Shown one piece after another: positions 63,185 through 64,000 of a stretch of DNA of 64,000 nt. The DNA is taken from NCBI GenBank assembly GCA_013115135.1, contig JABANP010000090.1, positions 88,213 through 152,212 of the forward strand. Reading direction: 5' to 3'. The stretch's first letter is position 1, and each line of letters begins with the position of its first letter. The notes under the pieces are model-generated. The model did no database searches. It saw only the letters and a program-made list of their open reading frames with translations, and was not told the DNA's origin. Position numbers and translations under genes: made by a program. Source of the DNA: Perkinsus olseni (lineage: Eukaryota > Perkinsozoa > Perkinsida > Perkinsidae).

Positions 63185-64000
63185 TCATCGAGGAAGTACG
63201 CCGGTCGCTTCTTCGTAACTTGGGGGAGCGTCTCCGTAACTGAAATAAATACTCGGTCACGCAGACCAACTAGACACCCGAAGGGATGCCAGTCGTCAGA
63301 GAATCATACCTTGGTAGACCAGCTGAATTGGACGGTCGAGGTCTCATCATCCTGAGGGAGACTCGTCAGGCGAAGAAGAGGGAAACCTTCCGGTCTCACG
63401 CTGGCGGGAGCATGTCGTGTTCTCGGAGCTCCACCTCATCCGTTCTGTAGAGCATATATGACTTGACTCCTGAGGTCAGCATCAGGCCGTACTGAGTCTC
63501 GTTTGCTGGCAGTTTGAAAAAGAAAGCCTCGGCTGTTCTCTTGCTCCCAGCCACATTCGCTTTGAAACCTTTGACGATCCCACCATTAAGGGTCTTCACC
63601 TTCTTGAAATCGTATACAGAATCGCGAACCGTAGCTCTGATCTTGGACGTTCTTCCGCCAGGCTTTTCCTCGAGTGTTGCCGTCCAATTCGTCGGATAAT
63701 GTGCCTCGAACGTCGCCTGGGGTGGGGTTCCCCTCAGAGGGACTTCATCAATCGATACCGGGACAAGACGAGTGAAGCGTCTGGGAGACTCAAAGCTCGT
63801 GAAGTTGACATCGAAGTAGCCTGGTCGTCCATCTTTCCCATCCACCTTCTCGTACTTAACAGGATAATCAACCGGCCACGGGAACTTGCCGATCTCTAAC
63901 GCGTCCCACTTTCCTCGAGGGTACACAGATAAGGAGCCGTAATCTTTATGAGGACGCCAGTTGAAGCTCTGATCAGATTGGCTTTGTGTTCAGCCAGTAA
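63185..64000 (-). CDS. Secreted Z-family protein Z3, 5' end outside the window, with PPSY tail
   Basis: The main exon is open from near 63,990 to 63,396. It shows SVYPRGKWDALEIGKFPWPV, YPVKYEKVDGKDGRPGY, PVSIDEVPLRGTPPQ, NWTATLEEK, GGIVKGFKAN and AEAFFFKLPANETQYGLML, ending EHDMLPPA. After an inferred intron (63,390 to about 63,241), YGDAPPSYEEATGVLPR and a stop at 63,185 form the tail. A TGA just upstream of TQSQSDQSFNW suggests an exon boundary or break near 63,985; the signal peptide lies beyond the window. Confidence 0.6.

Overview
The window is nuclear DNA of a protist, and the best fit is a perkinsozoan alveolate (Perkinsus or a close relative). The reasons are intron-dense genes with very short GT-AG introns (about 42-60 nt), a cysteine desulfurase with a plastid-type bipartite leader, large tandem families of small secreted proteins, and a 15-nt match to the 5' end of the dinoflagellate/Perkinsus spliced leader. 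No bacterial-style operons, CRISPR arrays, rRNAs or convincing complete tRNA genes were seen. Gene models below join open frames across inferred introns; exon ends are inferred by eye and were not computed.

Region 1 (1-7 kb): a membrane-protein fragment, a wrecked copy of a secreted family called here X, a DEAD-box RNA helicase and a secreted pepsin-type aspartyl protease with a frameshift. Region 2 (7-22.5 kb): a methyltransferase-like gene, then a roughly 5.3-kb block duplicated in tandem. Each block carries a secreted X gene, a SufS-type cysteine desulfurase and an ascorbate peroxidase, all on the minus strand. Most duplicated copies are damaged: one peroxidase has a 116-bp deletion, the other peroxidase and one SufS have frameshifts. 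A third, intact peroxidase follows.

Region 3 (22.7-51 kb) is dense with conserved single-function genes. They are a CHFR-type mitotic checkpoint ubiquitin ligase (FHA, RING, Cys-rich, PBZ), a coiled-coil protein, a truncated CHFR paralogue, the NEMF/Rqc2 ribosome quality-control factor, a putative mitochondrial membrane protein, three HAD hydrolase copies (one only a first exon), an Air1/2-type five-zinc-knuckle protein, the Prp5/DDX46 spliceosomal helicase, a PrsW-like membrane protease and an inositol-pentakisphosphate 2-kinase.

Region 4 (51-64 kb) is a minus-strand array of secreted proteins in two sub-families (Y and Z). They look like remote paralogues of one superfamily, several with a PPxY tail. 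It is interrupted by a young foldback element with two 326-nt arms that abuts a truncated Z gene. The Y/Z superfamily, the foldback element, the mosaic X-SufS-APX duplication and an 11-nt motif shared by introns of unrelated genes are the most unusual things here.
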